From NCBI GenBank assembly GCA_004134995.1, contig REGP01000001.1, positions 930,001 to 994,000 of the forward strand: a DNA stretch of 64,000 nucleotides, read 5' to 3'. This DNA comes from Oxalobacteraceae bacterium CAVE-383 (lineage in GTDB: Bacteria; Pseudomonadota; Gammaproteobacteria; Burkholderiales; Burkholderiaceae_D). The notes beneath the pieces are model-generated. The model worked only from the letters and a program-made list of their open reading frames with translations. It had not been told where the DNA came from and searched no databases. The translations under genes were made by a program, and so were the position numbers. Positions 17,349 through 26,265 of the stretch are shown one piece after another (position 1 is the stretch's first letter; every line of letters starts with the position of its first letter).

Positions 17349-17873
17349 ATGAATAAAGACTTCACCGACGACGATTTGCGCGAACTGCTGCCGCGGCTGC
17401 GGCGCTTCGCCTTTTCGCTGACGCGGCATGAAAACAGCGCCGACGACCTGGTGCAGTCTTGCCTGGAGCGTGCGCTGGCTCGGCAGGATCGGCGCCGCGA
17501 AGATGCCGATCTGCGGGCGTGGCTGTTCCAGATCATGTACCGGCAGTTTCTCGACGGCCAGCGCCGCGCGAAACGCTATGCGGGCCTGCTCGCCTTCTTT
17601 GCCGGCGCCGAGGAAGAGCTCGCGCCGTCCGCGGAGGATGTGGCGCTGTCGCGCTCCGCCCTGGAGAATTTCAGCAAGCTGCCGTCCGAACAGCGCGCCT
17701 TGCTGCTGCTGGTTTCGGTCGAAGGACTTAGTTACGAGGAAGCAGCGGACGCCCTGGGCATTCCGATCGGCACCGTGATGTCGCGCCTTTTCCGCGGCCG
17801 AAAGGCCTTGCGGGCGCTCAACGACGGCGCTCCCGCCATTACGGATCATCCCAATTTACGGATATTGAAATGA
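17349..17873 (+). CDS. RNA polymerase ECF sigma factor
   Basis: About 174 residues. Region 2 (LLPRLRRFAFSLTRHENSADDLVQSCLERAL, then LRAWLFQIMYRQFLD) and region 4 (LPSEQRALLLLVSVEGLSYEEAADALGIPIGTVMSRLFRGRKAL) are both complete. The promoter at 17289-17316 indicates positive autoregulation. It is translationally coupled (4-bp ATGA overlap) to the anti-sigma gene. The ATG at 17349 is preferred to 17319 because of the predicted transcription start. The activating signal is not known. Confidence 0.93.
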   Translation: MNKDFTDDDLRELLPRLRRFAFSLTRHENSADDLVQSCLERALARQDRRREDADLRAWLFQIMYRQFLDGQRRAKRYAGLLAFFAGAEEELAPSAEDVALSRSALENFSKLPSEQRALLLLVSVEGLSYEEAADALGIPIGTVMSRLFRGRKALRALNDGAPAITDHPNLRILK

Positions 17874-18631
17874 ACGTATTCTCTTGCTCCGAACAGGATC
17901 TGCATGCCTATGTCGATGGCCGGGCGGATGAAACCTTGCACCGGCAAATCGAAGCTTATCTGGCAAGCAATCCCGAAGCCGCTTCCGAAGTCGAACGCTT
18001 GCGCCTGGAACGCCAGCGCCTGCGCGCCGCGCTGGAAAATATGCCGGCAAGCGCCATCCCGCCGCGCCTGGACCCGTTCCGCATCCGCCGCGAATTGCGC
18101 GCACGTTCGCAGCGCCGCATGGCGGTTGCCGCTTCGCTGGTGCTGACGCTGAGCCTGGGAACGCTGGGCGGCTGGCAATTGCGCGACATGTCCATGCGCC
18201 AGACCTATCTTCCGATGGCCGACGCGACCCAGGCCTATCGCCTGTTCGCCACCGACGATATGGCCCAGAAGGTCGACATGAAGACCTCCGAGCCGGCGCA
18301 ACTGCAAGGCTGGCTCAACCGGCATTTCGTCCAGGCCGCGTCGCTGCCGGATTTCAGCGCCTATGGTTTCAAGCCGGTCGGCGGCCGCCTGATGGCCAGC
18401 GATAAAGGCGCCGCGGCGATGGTGCTCTATCAGAACGACCAGGGCCAGGCGATCGTGTATTACGTCCGGCCGCCGGGCGAACTGCTCAACTTCGGCGCCG
18501 GCAACCGGCGCGACGGCAACCTGCTGACGCAGTACTGGCGGCAGGGCCGCTATTTCTACGCCGTGGTCAGTCCCACCGACAACCCGGCCACGCTGCCGGT
18601 GCAAAAGGCGGTCGAACCCGGCCAAACCTAG
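17870..18631 (+). CDS. Anti-sigma factor, membrane-anchored
   Basis: A 253-residue protein overlapping the sigma gene by 4 bp. The N-terminal 80 residues (SCSEQDLHAYVDGRADETLHRQIEAYLASNPEAASEVE) form an anti-sigma-type domain, followed by one membrane helix at about residues 84-102 (MAVAASLVLTLSLGTLGGWQL) and a periplasmic domain. The usual zinc-binding HxxxCxxC is absent. It should hold the sigma factor at the membrane until an envelope signal is sensed. Confidence 0.88.
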   Translation: MNVFSCSEQDLHAYVDGRADETLHRQIEAYLASNPEAASEVERLRLERQRLRAALENMPASAIPPRLDPFRIRRELRARSQRRMAVAASLVLTLSLGTLGGWQLRDMSMRQTYLPMADATQAYRLFATDDMAQKVDMKTSEPAQLQGWLNRHFVQAASLPDFSAYGFKPVGGRLMASDKGAAAMVLYQNDQGQAIVYYVRPPGELLNFGAGNRRDGNLLTQYWRQGRYFYAVVSPTDNPATLPVQKAVEPGQT

Positions 18632-18744
18632 CGCACTCCTTTTCCCGTTCATCACAACCGCCGGCCAAGGCGGATGGCGCCCTGCGCCCTGAATTTCGCC
18701 ACCCTTTTACTTTTACCCACCCACTGAAACAAGGAAACATCATC

Positions 18745-19524
18745 ATGCTGAACAAACACGCTTTTCTGAATACCGCCCTGGCCGCTGCCGCTGCCCTCCT
18801 CTTTACGCAAACCGCCTTGGCGCAGGATGCCGCCAGGCCATTGCAGGTCAAGAACGTGGTGCTGGTGCATGGCGCCTATGCCGACGGCTCATCCTGGTCG
18901 GAAGTGATCGCACGCCTGCAAAAAGCCGGCCTGCACGTGACTTCCGTGCAAAATCCCTTGACCTCGCTGGCCGATGACGTCGCCGCCACGCGCCGCGCCA
19001 TTGCCCTGCAGGACGGGCCGACCATCCTGGCAGCGCATTCCTGGGCCGGCACTGTCATCAGCGAAGCCGGCGTCGACCCCAAGGTGACGGGCCTGGTGTA
19101 TGTGGCGGCGCGCGCGCCCGACGCAGGCGAAGACTATGCGGCCCTGGCGGCGAAATTTCCGGCGCCGCCGGCCAGCGCGGGGCTGGTCAAGTCCGGCGGC
19201 TTTGCGCAACTGGGCGAAAATGCCTTCCTGCATGATTTTGCCGGCGACATCGACCCTGTAAAAGCGGAAGTGATGTATGCGGAGCAAGGCCGCATCTCGG
19301 ACCAGCTGTTCGCCTCGCGCACCACCCAGGCCGCATGGCGCACCAAGCCGACCTGGTATGCCGTATCGACCAACGACCGCACCACATCGCCGGAATTGGA
19401 GCGCTTTCTGGCGCAGCGCATGAACGCCAAGACCGTGGAGATTGCGTCCAGCCACCTGTCGCTGCTCTCGCATCCGGATCAGATCGCCAATCTGATTCTG
19501 GAAGCGGCCGGCCAAGCGCACTGA
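18745..19524 (+). CDS. Secreted alpha/beta hydrolase
   Basis: A 259-residue alpha/beta-hydrolase-fold protein with a signal peptide (hydrophobic core LAAAAALLFTQTALA, cleavage near ALA/QD). The oxyanion motif VLVHGAYADGSSW, the nucleophile Ser in AAHSWAG, and the His near the end (ASSHLSLLSHPDQI) are visible. It resembles the esterase/salicylate-ester-hydrolase-like group common in Proteobacteria. It lies 113 bp after the anti-sigma gene on the same strand, so it may be a target of the ECF sigma factor. The substrate is unknown. Confidence 0.87.
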   Translation: MLNKHAFLNTALAAAAALLFTQTALAQDAARPLQVKNVVLVHGAYADGSSWSEVIARLQKAGLHVTSVQNPLTSLADDVAATRRAIALQDGPTILAAHSWAGTVISEAGVDPKVTGLVYVAARAPDAGEDYAALAAKFPAPPASAGLVKSGGFAQLGENAFLHDFAGDIDPVKAEVMYAEQGRISDQLFASRTTQAAWRTKPTWYAVSTNDRTTSPELERFLAQRMNAKTVEIASSHLSLLSHPDQIANLILEAAGQAH

Positions 19525-19654
19525 TCGATAGAACACTGCCGGTGGCGGCCAGATAATCTTATGCAGATGCTACGGGGGCAATTTCGGACTGATAAAGCAT
19601 AGACTTCGTCGTCCTTCATCAACCGCTCCGCCACCGCCAAGCTTTGAAAATACC

Positions 19655-19918
19655 ATGGCCGCCACATTCTTCGATACCTACGACTACGTCAAGCGCCTGG
19701 AGGCATCGGGCGTTTCAACCGATCAAGCCGAAGCCCACGCAAAAGCACTCTCAGACGCCATGATCAATGAATTAGTAAGAAAAGCCGATTTAAACGAATT
19801 TCGCGCGGAAGTTACCGGCCGCTTCACCGAAACCAAAGGCCAATTCGAATTGCTGAAATGGATGCTTGGCTTCGTATTGGCCGGCACTGTCGGCATCCTG
19901 TTCAAGATTTTCCACTAG
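19655..19918 (+). CDS. Small coiled-coil membrane protein (DUF1640-like)
   Basis: An 87-residue protein. MAATFFDTYDYVKRLEASGVSTDQAEAHAKALSDAM is the usual N-terminus of small DUF1640/CCDC90-like proteins. A helical region (KADLNEFRAEVTGRFTETKGQFE) is followed by a C-terminal membrane helix (MLGFVLAGTVGILFKIF). Function is unknown; many such small proteins are encoded singly in Proteobacteria. The ribosome-binding site is poor. Confidence 0.75.
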   Translation: MAATFFDTYDYVKRLEASGVSTDQAEAHAKALSDAMINELVRKADLNEFRAEVTGRFTETKGQFELLKWMLGFVLAGTVGILFKIFH

Positions 19919-20264
19919 CAAATACCCGCCCTGATTCATCCCTGCATTGCATTTGACGCTGCAATACCAAGGCCTTGCGTCGCAAGTCCGGCGGCGTTGC
20001 GGGCCACGGCTTGTCTGCCGATCAAAAACCGCATTTTGTTGACGCCAGGATATTTATACGATATTAAGTTCTGTCAAAGAATGCCGTAAAGTAAGATTCT
20101 GGAAATCTGAGCGTCATATCCCCGGCGATATTCCTGTTATTCCCGTGTCTGCCCACAGCCGCGGGAAGCAATTGCCTGGACGATGCCGATGAATCAACCT
20201 GCGCGCAGAAATTGATTTAAAGAAGAACTGCCAATAAAAACATCAATATTTAAGGGGAAATGAA
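19919..20264. other. Gap before the chemoreceptor gene
   Basis: About 345 bases without a supportable gene. The stretch after 20040 (TTGACG followed by AT-rich TATACGATATT) may hold a promoter, but no good flagellar-type (sigma-28) box could be assigned. The end carries an AAGGGGA ribosome-binding site for the chemoreceptor. Confidence 0.35.
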
Positions 20265-21965
20265 ATGACTGTCGCACAACGCCTGTATCTTCTGGTTTTT
20301 TCCGCCGTGCTCGGGCTGGCCGGCATCGCCGGTCTCGGCATGTACCAAATGAATAAAATCTATGCGGCGGCCAATATGGGCAACACCGATACCGTTCCCG
20401 GCCTGCTCGCCCTGGATGATGCATTGACGCCGCTGACTCTTCTCCGCATCCGGATCTGGCAGCACATCGTGGCCAGCGATCAGGCCGGCAAGGATATCAT
20501 CAGCAAAAAGCTCGACGAAGCCCATGCGCTGTCGGTCGCCGCGTTCGATAAATACGGCAAGGAGCAGGTTTCGGACGATCAGGACAAGGCGCTGCTGGCG
20601 GCCGATCGCGCGGCGCTGGTGCAATACGACGGATTGCTGGCGAAAGTGGTCGCGCTTTCCAATGCCGGCAAGCCCGAAGAGGCGCGCGATACGCTGGCTT
20701 CGAATTCGACGGCGGCCAATGCCATTGCCGTCGCGATCGGCAAGCATCGCAAATACAACATGGATCTGGGCATGAAAAGCGCAGAAGATGCCGCGACAAC
20801 GCTGAAAGACGCCAAGATTTTTGCTGCCGCCATCGCCGTGCTGATCATCGCCGCCATTGCCTGCATGGGACTGATGCTGGCCCGCAAGATCGTCAATGCG
20901 CTGAATGAAGCGGTGACGATCGCGCAAACGGTGGCTTCCGGCGATCTGACCAAGCAGATCGAGGTCAAATCCAATGACGAGACCGGAAAACTGCTGCTGG
21001 CGCTCAAGGATATGAGCGAGAGCCTGGTGAAAATCGTCAGCGAAGTCCGCATCGGCACCGATACCATCGCAACAGCTTCCGCGGAAATCGCCAGCGGCAA
21101 TCTCGATCTGTCTACCCGCACCGAGCAGCAGGCCAGCTCGCTCGAGGAAACCGCCTCGTCGATGGAAGAATTGACCGGCACCGTCAAGCAAAACGCCGAC
21201 AACGCCCGTCAAGCGAACGGCCTGGCCACGCTGGCGTCCGAAGTCGCCGTCAAGGGCGGCGCGGTGGTGTCCGAGGTGGTCGATACGATGAGTTCGATCA
21301 ATACCTCCGCCAAAAAGATCGTCGACATTATCGGCGTGATCGACGGCATCGCTTTCCAGACCAATATCCTGGCATTGAATGCGGCGGTGGAAGCTGCCCG
21401 GGCAGGCGAACAGGGCCGCGGTTTTGCCGTGGTGGCCTCCGAAGTGCGCAGCCTGGCGCAACGCAGCGCCGCCGCCGCCAAGGAAATCAAGGTCTTGATC
21501 GATGACTCGGTGGAAAAGGTCGATACCGGCAGCAAGCTGGTGGAACAGGCCGGCGCAACCATGGATGAAGTGGTGGTCAGCGTCAAGCGCGTGAACGATA
21601 TCGTCGCGGAAATTTCCGGGGCCAGCCAGGAGCAAAGCGCCGGCATTGAGCAAGTTCACCGGGCGATTACGCAAATGGACGATGTGACCCAGCAAAATGC
21701 CGCGCTGGTCGAACAAGCTGCCGCTGCTTCGCGTTCGATGCAGGACCAGGCCGCCAATCTGGCCCAGGTGGTCAGCGTATTCAAACTGGCGAATCAGGCG
21801 CATAAACCCGCGCCGGCAGCGCCGGCCAAGCCGGCCAGGGCGCCGGTGAATATCACGCCGCAGCCGGAACGGCTCGCCAGCCCGAAAGCATCAGGCAAAC
21901 CTGCCACGCTGTCCACGGCCATATCCGGGCCTAAAAACGATGCCGACGATTGGGAGCAGTTTTAA
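20265..21965 (+). CDS. Methyl-accepting chemotaxis protein with CheR-docking tail
   Basis: A 566-residue chemoreceptor. TM1 is at about residues 9-29 and TM2 at about 182-207 ([21 protein letters not shown]), enclosing a four-helix-bundle-type periplasmic ligand domain. A HAMP domain follows ([21 protein letters not shown]), then the signalling hairpin with the invariant tip [37 protein letters not shown]. The extreme C-terminus DWEQF fits the xWxxF pentapeptide that tethers CheR/CheB in Tar- and Tsr-type receptors, after a Pro/Ala-rich linker. The ligand is unknown. Confidence 0.96.
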   Translation: MTVAQRLYLLVFSAVLGLAGIAGLGMYQMNKIYAAANMGNTDTVPGLLALDDALTPLTLLRIRIWQHIVASDQAGKDIISKKLDEAHALSVAAFDKYGKEQVSDDQDKALLAADRAALVQYDGLLAKVVALSNAGKPEEARDTLASNSTAANAIAVAIGKHRKYNMDLGMKSAEDAATTLKDAKIFAAAIAVLIIAAIACMGLMLARKIVNALNEAVTIAQTVASGDLTKQIEVKSNDETGKLLLALKDMSESLVKIVSEVRIGTDTIATASAEIASGNLDLSTRTEQQASSLEETASSMEELTGTVKQNADNARQANGLATLASEVAVKGGAVVSEVVDTMSSINTSAKKIVDIIGVIDGIAFQTNILALNAAVEAARAGEQGRGFAVVASEVRSLAQRSAAAAKEIKVLIDDSVEKVDTGSKLVEQAGATMDEVVVSVKRVNDIVAEISGASQEQSAGIEQVHRAITQMDDVTQQNAALVEQAAAASRSMQDQAANLAQVVSVFKLANQAHKPAPAAPAKPARAPVNITPQPERLASPKASGKPATLSTAISGPKNDADDWEQF

Positions 21966-22063
21966 CGTTCAGAAGGCCATGCCGCCGCCTTTGCTGGGGC
22001 GCCGCGAGCTGGGCGCGACCTTGGCACGCGGCCGCAACCTGACGCCGGCAACGCATTTCCCGG

Positions 22064-22735
22064 TCATTGCTTGATGCGCCAGCCCTTTTCCGTCTTCGTC
22101 ATGCGTATCGACGTCGCGAAATCCATTGTCTGTTTTTCGACGTATTGCGCAATATCCGTGTTGTCGTAGACCCGGTCATAGACATCAAAGGGCGTATTCG
22201 GGCAGGCCCTGAAGAATTCGTCGCGCAGCCGCTGCGTGCCTTTTTTGATCAGCGCCGCCTTTTCCGCGGCCAGTTCGCGCGACAGTTTGAGGCTGGGCTC
22301 CAGTTTTCTCGCGCTGAATTCCGCCCGCTCGCGTTCATAGACGCCTGCGGCGGCCTGCTCTCCGGCTTTCTGCGCCTTCTCTATACGATCCAGAAAACCC
22401 GCGTGGATTTTGAAATCCCTGTCCCGTTCGATCGAGGCGGCCGCAATCCGTGCATTCACGGCGGCCACCGGTGAAGCCAATGCGGCGGTAGCGGTCTTGG
22501 CGTCGGGCAGCGGCGCGGATTCGATGGAGTACTGCATGTCGACCTGGTATTCATTCGTTCCCGGCAAGCCCCAATTGACCTTCAGCACATGGGTAATCGT
22601 AAATTGCGGGCATTGACCGGTCATATCGCGTATGGCCAGTTTTACATCATCGTCGGAGGGCGAATCAGAGCAGCCGGACATGCCCGTCAATACCATTGCG
22701 CTCAACATTGCGTTGGCAATACAGGCAAATTTCAT
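22064..22735 (-). CDS. Putative lipoprotein of unknown function
   Basis: About 223 residues starting at MKFACIANAMLSAMVLTGMSGCSDS; a lipobox-like GMSGC gives a predicted lipidated Cys. The longer frame reaching 22801 would overlap the next gene and would bury the signal peptide, so 22735 is chosen. The mature part has a cystatin- or DUF-like beta-rich segment (FTITHVLKVNWGLPGTNEYQVDMQYSI), a long charged helix (EKAQKAGEQAAAGVYERERAEFSARK), and a C-terminal part ending MTKTEKGWRIKQ. I do not recognise a specific family. It lies 62 bp after the DUF3141 gene. Confidence 0.72.
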   Translation of the reverse strand: MKFACIANAMLSAMVLTGMSGCSDSPSDDDVKLAIRDMTGQCPQFTITHVLKVNWGLPGTNEYQVDMQYSIESAPLPDAKTATAALASPVAAVNARIAAASIERDRDFKIHAGFLDRIEKAQKAGEQAAAGVYERERAEFSARKLEPSLKLSRELAAEKAALIKKGTQRLRDEFFRACPNTPFDVYDRVYDNTDIAQYVEKQTMDFATSIRMTKTEKGWRIKQ

Positions 22736-22797
22736 GTCTCCCCCCATTTCGATTTCGAACAGGCTGCCTCTGCGGGCATGCTTTGGTGCGGCAAAAC

Positions 22798-25248
22798 TCA
22801 TTGAACCGATGCGGTGGCCTTTTTCGGTTTCAGCGGCATTTCGCGCTTGACGGCTGGTCTGGCTGCAGGTTTGGCTGCAGGTTTGGCTGCGGCCTTCGCC
22901 GTGCGCTTGATCGCAGGTTTAACCGTCTCCGGCGGCGCTTCCAGCGAATCGGTCAATTGGCGCGCCAGGCCGATGACGCGCTGCGGATCCACGCCCAGCG
23001 TATCGATCAGGAATGAAATGATCTCGGAGCGCGGATTGGTCAGCGTCGGCTCGATCATCAGCACTGCAGCGGACAAGGCCAGCGCCCGTTCGCGGCTGCC
23101 GGCGTCCGGCAGCATTTCAGCCAGCGCATTGAGCGCTTCCACCGGCGCCACCGCGGTAATGCGCGCCTGCTCCTTGAGCAGCTGCACCCAATTGATCTGG
23201 GCCGCCCCGCTCTTGGCGCTCTTGGCGCCCCTCGCGCCGGCCTGCAAATCCGGCAATTGCGACAGCAGGCGGGCCAGCCGCAGGCTGCGGCGCTCGAAGG
23301 CGCCGATCGAGACCATCCCGGCCACCACGATGCGGCAAACCGCCTCCGGAAAACTGCCGTCCCCGATCTGGCGCAAAACCGATTCGCGATAACTGTCCAG
23401 CTCTTCCAGTGCGCGCGCCTGGGCCACGTCGGCGTCCGGCGTATCCGGCTTGATCCAGGCGCCCAGTCCCTGCGCGCCGAACATCCGGCGTGTCATGCTG
23501 ACCGTCCTGGCGTCGCGCTTGTCGCGGTAACTGTCGAGGTCGTCGCTGATGCGCGCCGCCATTTTCTTTTCGAATTGCCGCAGCGGATGATCGTCCGGAA
23601 TCTGCACCCGATTGGCGCGCGCCAGTTGCGCCTGCTGCCGGATAAAGGGCGCGAACGGGAAAGCGTCGGAGAACAGCTTGCGCTCCATGCGCATCGGATT
23701 CATTTTGCCCAGCGCGTCGCCGACCTGGCGCGTCGCCACCGCCTTGACCCACGGACGAACCCAGGTCTTGTACAGGCCGGCATTGAATTCCGACACTTTG
23801 GCGATGGTGGAGAACATCGCCTCTTCTTCCCGGCCTTCCGGATTGAGCGCGCGGATGTCGTCCATGGTGCGGTATTGGTAATGCACGGTGTAGTCGCCCG
23901 GCTCAAGCTGATCCCAGCGCTGCGTCTCCATGCCGGCCTTGGCTTCCAGCTTCATTTCATACAGGCCCGGCGGCAGGCTTTCGATCACATCCAGCGAACT
24001 CACCAACTGATCGTGTTCCTTCAGGGCAACCGAACCGCCCACGAATATCCCCAGATGCCCGACGCTTTCGTGCAGGACGTAGATGATGGTGCGGCCGGCG
24101 GCGGCGATGGCGCGTTCGTCGCCCCAGGTGTCGATGATCCAGTTCAGCGCCTGGGGCGGCGGCGTGATGTTGTCGCCCCAAGAGGCGAACACCACGACCG
24201 GCGCCGTGATCGCGCGCAGATCGATGGCCTGCCCGTCCGCCATCATCTCGCCGCGCGCCAGGCGGTTGCCGACGAACAGGTTTTCGACGATGGATTCGAT
24301 TTCGCTGCCGGTCATGCGGAAATAGCCGCCCCACCAGCGCTCGAACTCCAGGAAGCGCCCTGCTTCGGTATCCACATTGGCCCACAAGTTGTAATACTTG
24401 TTCCAGAGCGTATTGGCCGGATTCAGCTTCTCGAAATTCTTGACCAGGTGCACGCCGTCGAAACGGTCGGCGCCCAGGTCGCTGGTAAAAGACGCCAGCC
24501 ACGATCCGCCCAGCGAGGCGCCCGCATAGCGCATTGGATTGAGCGTGGAACTGCCGGCCCAGTACGACACCGGCGCGCCGACAATCATCAACGGCCCGAA
24601 CAGATCGGGATGGGTGGCGTTGAGCGCCATCATGGCCCAGCCGGCCTGGCAGTTGCCGATGACCACCGGCTTGGCCTTGCATTGCGGATGGCGCGCAATG
24701 ACTTCCTCGATGAAGCGCGCTTCGGCCTGCATGACGCGCATCAGGGTCTGGCCGTCTTCCGGCTCGGGACGGAAGGTGATGAAATACACCGTATGGCCGG
24801 CGCGCATCGCCATGCCGACCTCGGAATCGAACTTGAAGCCGCCGATGCCGGGGCCGTGGCCCGCGCGCGGATCGACCACCACCACCGGCCGCGCGGCCGG
24901 ATTGACCGGCATGCCGGCCGGCGGGGTCAGGCGCAGCAGCGCGTAATTGCAGGGTTCGGGCAGATCGTGTCCGTCGAGCACCACCTCATGGGCGAATTTC
25001 AGCAGCGGCGGCGTGCCCTGGTCGAGATGCTCTATATAGTTGTTGCCGCGGTCGAGCAAGGTGTCCAGGAACAACACCGTGCGCTGCATGGCGTCGGTCA
25101 GATAGGCGTTGGCGTCGCTCCAGGTGGGAATGGGCTGCGGCGCAGGCACGATCGTTGCTGTGGCGGATTGCGGTGTCGGTTTTCTTGTTGTTTTCCGCGC
25201 TGATTTCAGCGCCGTTTTTCCTGGATTCGGTCTATCAGGCGTTGCCAT
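22798..25248 (-). CDS. DUF3141 PhaC-like protein with Lys/Ala/Pro-rich tail
   Basis: An 816-residue DUF3141 protein with an alpha/beta-hydrolase core like polyhydroxyalkanoate synthase. The nucleophile Cys200 lies in GNCQAG, the acid Asp359 in FASWGDN and the base His398 in VGHLG. The N-terminus (about 1-40) is basic and Pro-rich. The last 50 residues (RTAKAAAKPAAKPAARPAVKR) form a histone- or phasin-like basic repeat encoded by a tandem 12-bp repeat near 22855-22900. The exact reaction of DUF3141 proteins is not established; a role in PHA metabolism or acyl transfer is inference. It is divergent from the HDOD gene. Confidence 0.88.
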   Translation of the reverse strand: MATPDRPNPGKTALKSARKTTRKPTPQSATATIVPAPQPIPTWSDANAYLTDAMQRTVLFLDTLLDRGNNYIEHLDQGTPPLLKFAHEVVLDGHDLPEPCNYALLRLTPPAGMPVNPAARPVVVVDPRAGHGPGIGGFKFDSEVGMAMRAGHTVYFITFRPEPEDGQTLMRVMQAEARFIEEVIARHPQCKAKPVVIGNCQAGWAMMALNATHPDLFGPLMIVGAPVSYWAGSSTLNPMRYAGASLGGSWLASFTSDLGADRFDGVHLVKNFEKLNPANTLWNKYYNLWANVDTEAGRFLEFERWWGGYFRMTGSEIESIVENLFVGNRLARGEMMADGQAIDLRAITAPVVVFASWGDNITPPPQALNWIIDTWGDERAIAAAGRTIIYVLHESVGHLGIFVGGSVALKEHDQLVSSLDVIESLPPGLYEMKLEAKAGMETQRWDQLEPGDYTVHYQYRTMDDIRALNPEGREEEAMFSTIAKVSEFNAGLYKTWVRPWVKAVATRQVGDALGKMNPMRMERKLFSDAFPFAPFIRQQAQLARANRVQIPDDHPLRQFEKKMAARISDDLDSYRDKRDARTVSMTRRMFGAQGLGAWIKPDTPDADVAQARALEELDSYRESVLRQIGDGSFPEAVCRIVVAGMVSIGAFERRSLRLARLLSQLPDLQAGARGAKSAKSGAAQINWVQLLKEQARITAVAPVEALNALAEMLPDAGSRERALALSAAVLMIEPTLTNPRSEIISFLIDTLGVDPQRVIGLARQLTDSLEAPPETVKPAIKRTAKAAAKPAAKPAARPAVKREMPLKPKKATASVQ

Positions 25249-25379
25249 GATCCCACTCCTTGAAGAAATCGCTGCCGCTATCGTTAAAATGCCGCCGGAC
25301 GATGCTTTGTCTGCGACAATATGCTTGTTAAAGCATCAAGTAAGTGTACGTAGAATGTTCACAAAGGGGGAAACTATTT

Positions 25380-26249
25380 ATGGAACTTGCGAGCCTGGTC
25401 GATCAGCCCAACAAGCTGCCGACGATTCCGAAGGTCCTGCAAAAGCTGATTGAAAGTTTCAGCGATGAAGATGTGTCCGTCAATGAAATCGCCAGGCAGC
25501 TGGCCGCCGATCCGGCCCTGAGCGCCAAACTGCTGCGCCTCGCCAATTCCGCCTATTTCCATGTATCCCGGACCGTTGGAACGGTCGACGACGCCGTGCG
25601 CATGCTGGGTTTTGTCATGGTGCGCAATCTGGTGCTGGGGAACGGCATGGTGGAAGCCTTCCCGCGTATACCCGGAATCGATTTGCAGCAGTTCTGGCGC
25701 TATAACCTGTATACCGCCTCGGCTTCGCGCTGGCTTGCCGTCATGGCCGACGAAAACGGCGATACGGCTTTTACGCTCGGCATCATGCACGCCATCGGCC
25801 AGTTGCAGATGCATATGGGCATGCGGGAAACCATGCTGGCGCTGGACAACAAAATGCACATTCTGGACGCCGGCCGGGCTGAACTCGAAAAAAATGCATT
25901 GGGATTTCATTACGGCGAGGTCTCGGCCGCGCTGGCGAAAATCTGGAATTTCCCGCCTTATCTGATCGATGCCTTGCGCGATGTGCCGGCGCCGCTGGCC
26001 GCCGGAAAATTTTCCCGGCCGGCCGCCTTGGTGCATCTGGGTGCATGGCGCGCGCGCGCCGAAGTGCTGGCGATGGACGAAGGCGCGATTGCCGCGAGTT
26101 ATCCGGACGACGTGGGCAAACGCCTTGACCTCGACCGCGGCTGGCTGCCCGCCAAGCCCTGGGTTGCCACGCCGGCATCGGCCCCGCCGAAGCATGTCAT
26201 GCCGCCGTTGAAAGTATTGGCCGAAGGCCTGGATGCCATGTTGAATTAG
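25380..26249 (+). CDS. HDOD domain protein
   Basis: About 289 residues from the ATG at 25380, which follows an AAAGGGGG site; the ATG at 25344 lies outside the family region. The HDOD domain (LPTIPKVLQKLIESFSDEDVSVNEIARQLAADPALSAKLLRLANSAYF, then VDDAVRMLGF) covers residues 10-200. HDOD proteins are HD-related signalling domains that usually lack metal-dependent phosphodiesterase activity. It is a probable signalling adaptor; no other output domain is visible. Confidence 0.9.
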   Translation: MELASLVDQPNKLPTIPKVLQKLIESFSDEDVSVNEIARQLAADPALSAKLLRLANSAYFHVSRTVGTVDDAVRMLGFVMVRNLVLGNGMVEAFPRIPGIDLQQFWRYNLYTASASRWLAVMADENGDTAFTLGIMHAIGQLQMHMGMRETMLALDNKMHILDAGRAELEKNALGFHYGEVSAALAKIWNFPPYLIDALRDVPAPLAAGKFSRPAALVHLGAWRARAEVLAMDEGAIAASYPDDVGKRLDLDRGWLPAKPWVATPASAPPKHVMPPLKVLAEGLDAMLN

Positions 26250-26265
26250 GGTCTGTTGACAGCGC

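Noticed and set aside
20250..21803. 517-residue antisense frame across the chemoreceptor gene
   Set aside because: Shadow of GC-rich coding DNA: His/Gly/Arg-rich translation without family motifs, fully inside a clear chemoreceptor gene.
23257..25203. 648-residue plus-strand frame across the DUF3141 gene
   Set aside because: Antisense shadow; His/Arg-rich composition and no domain, opposite a well-supported gene.
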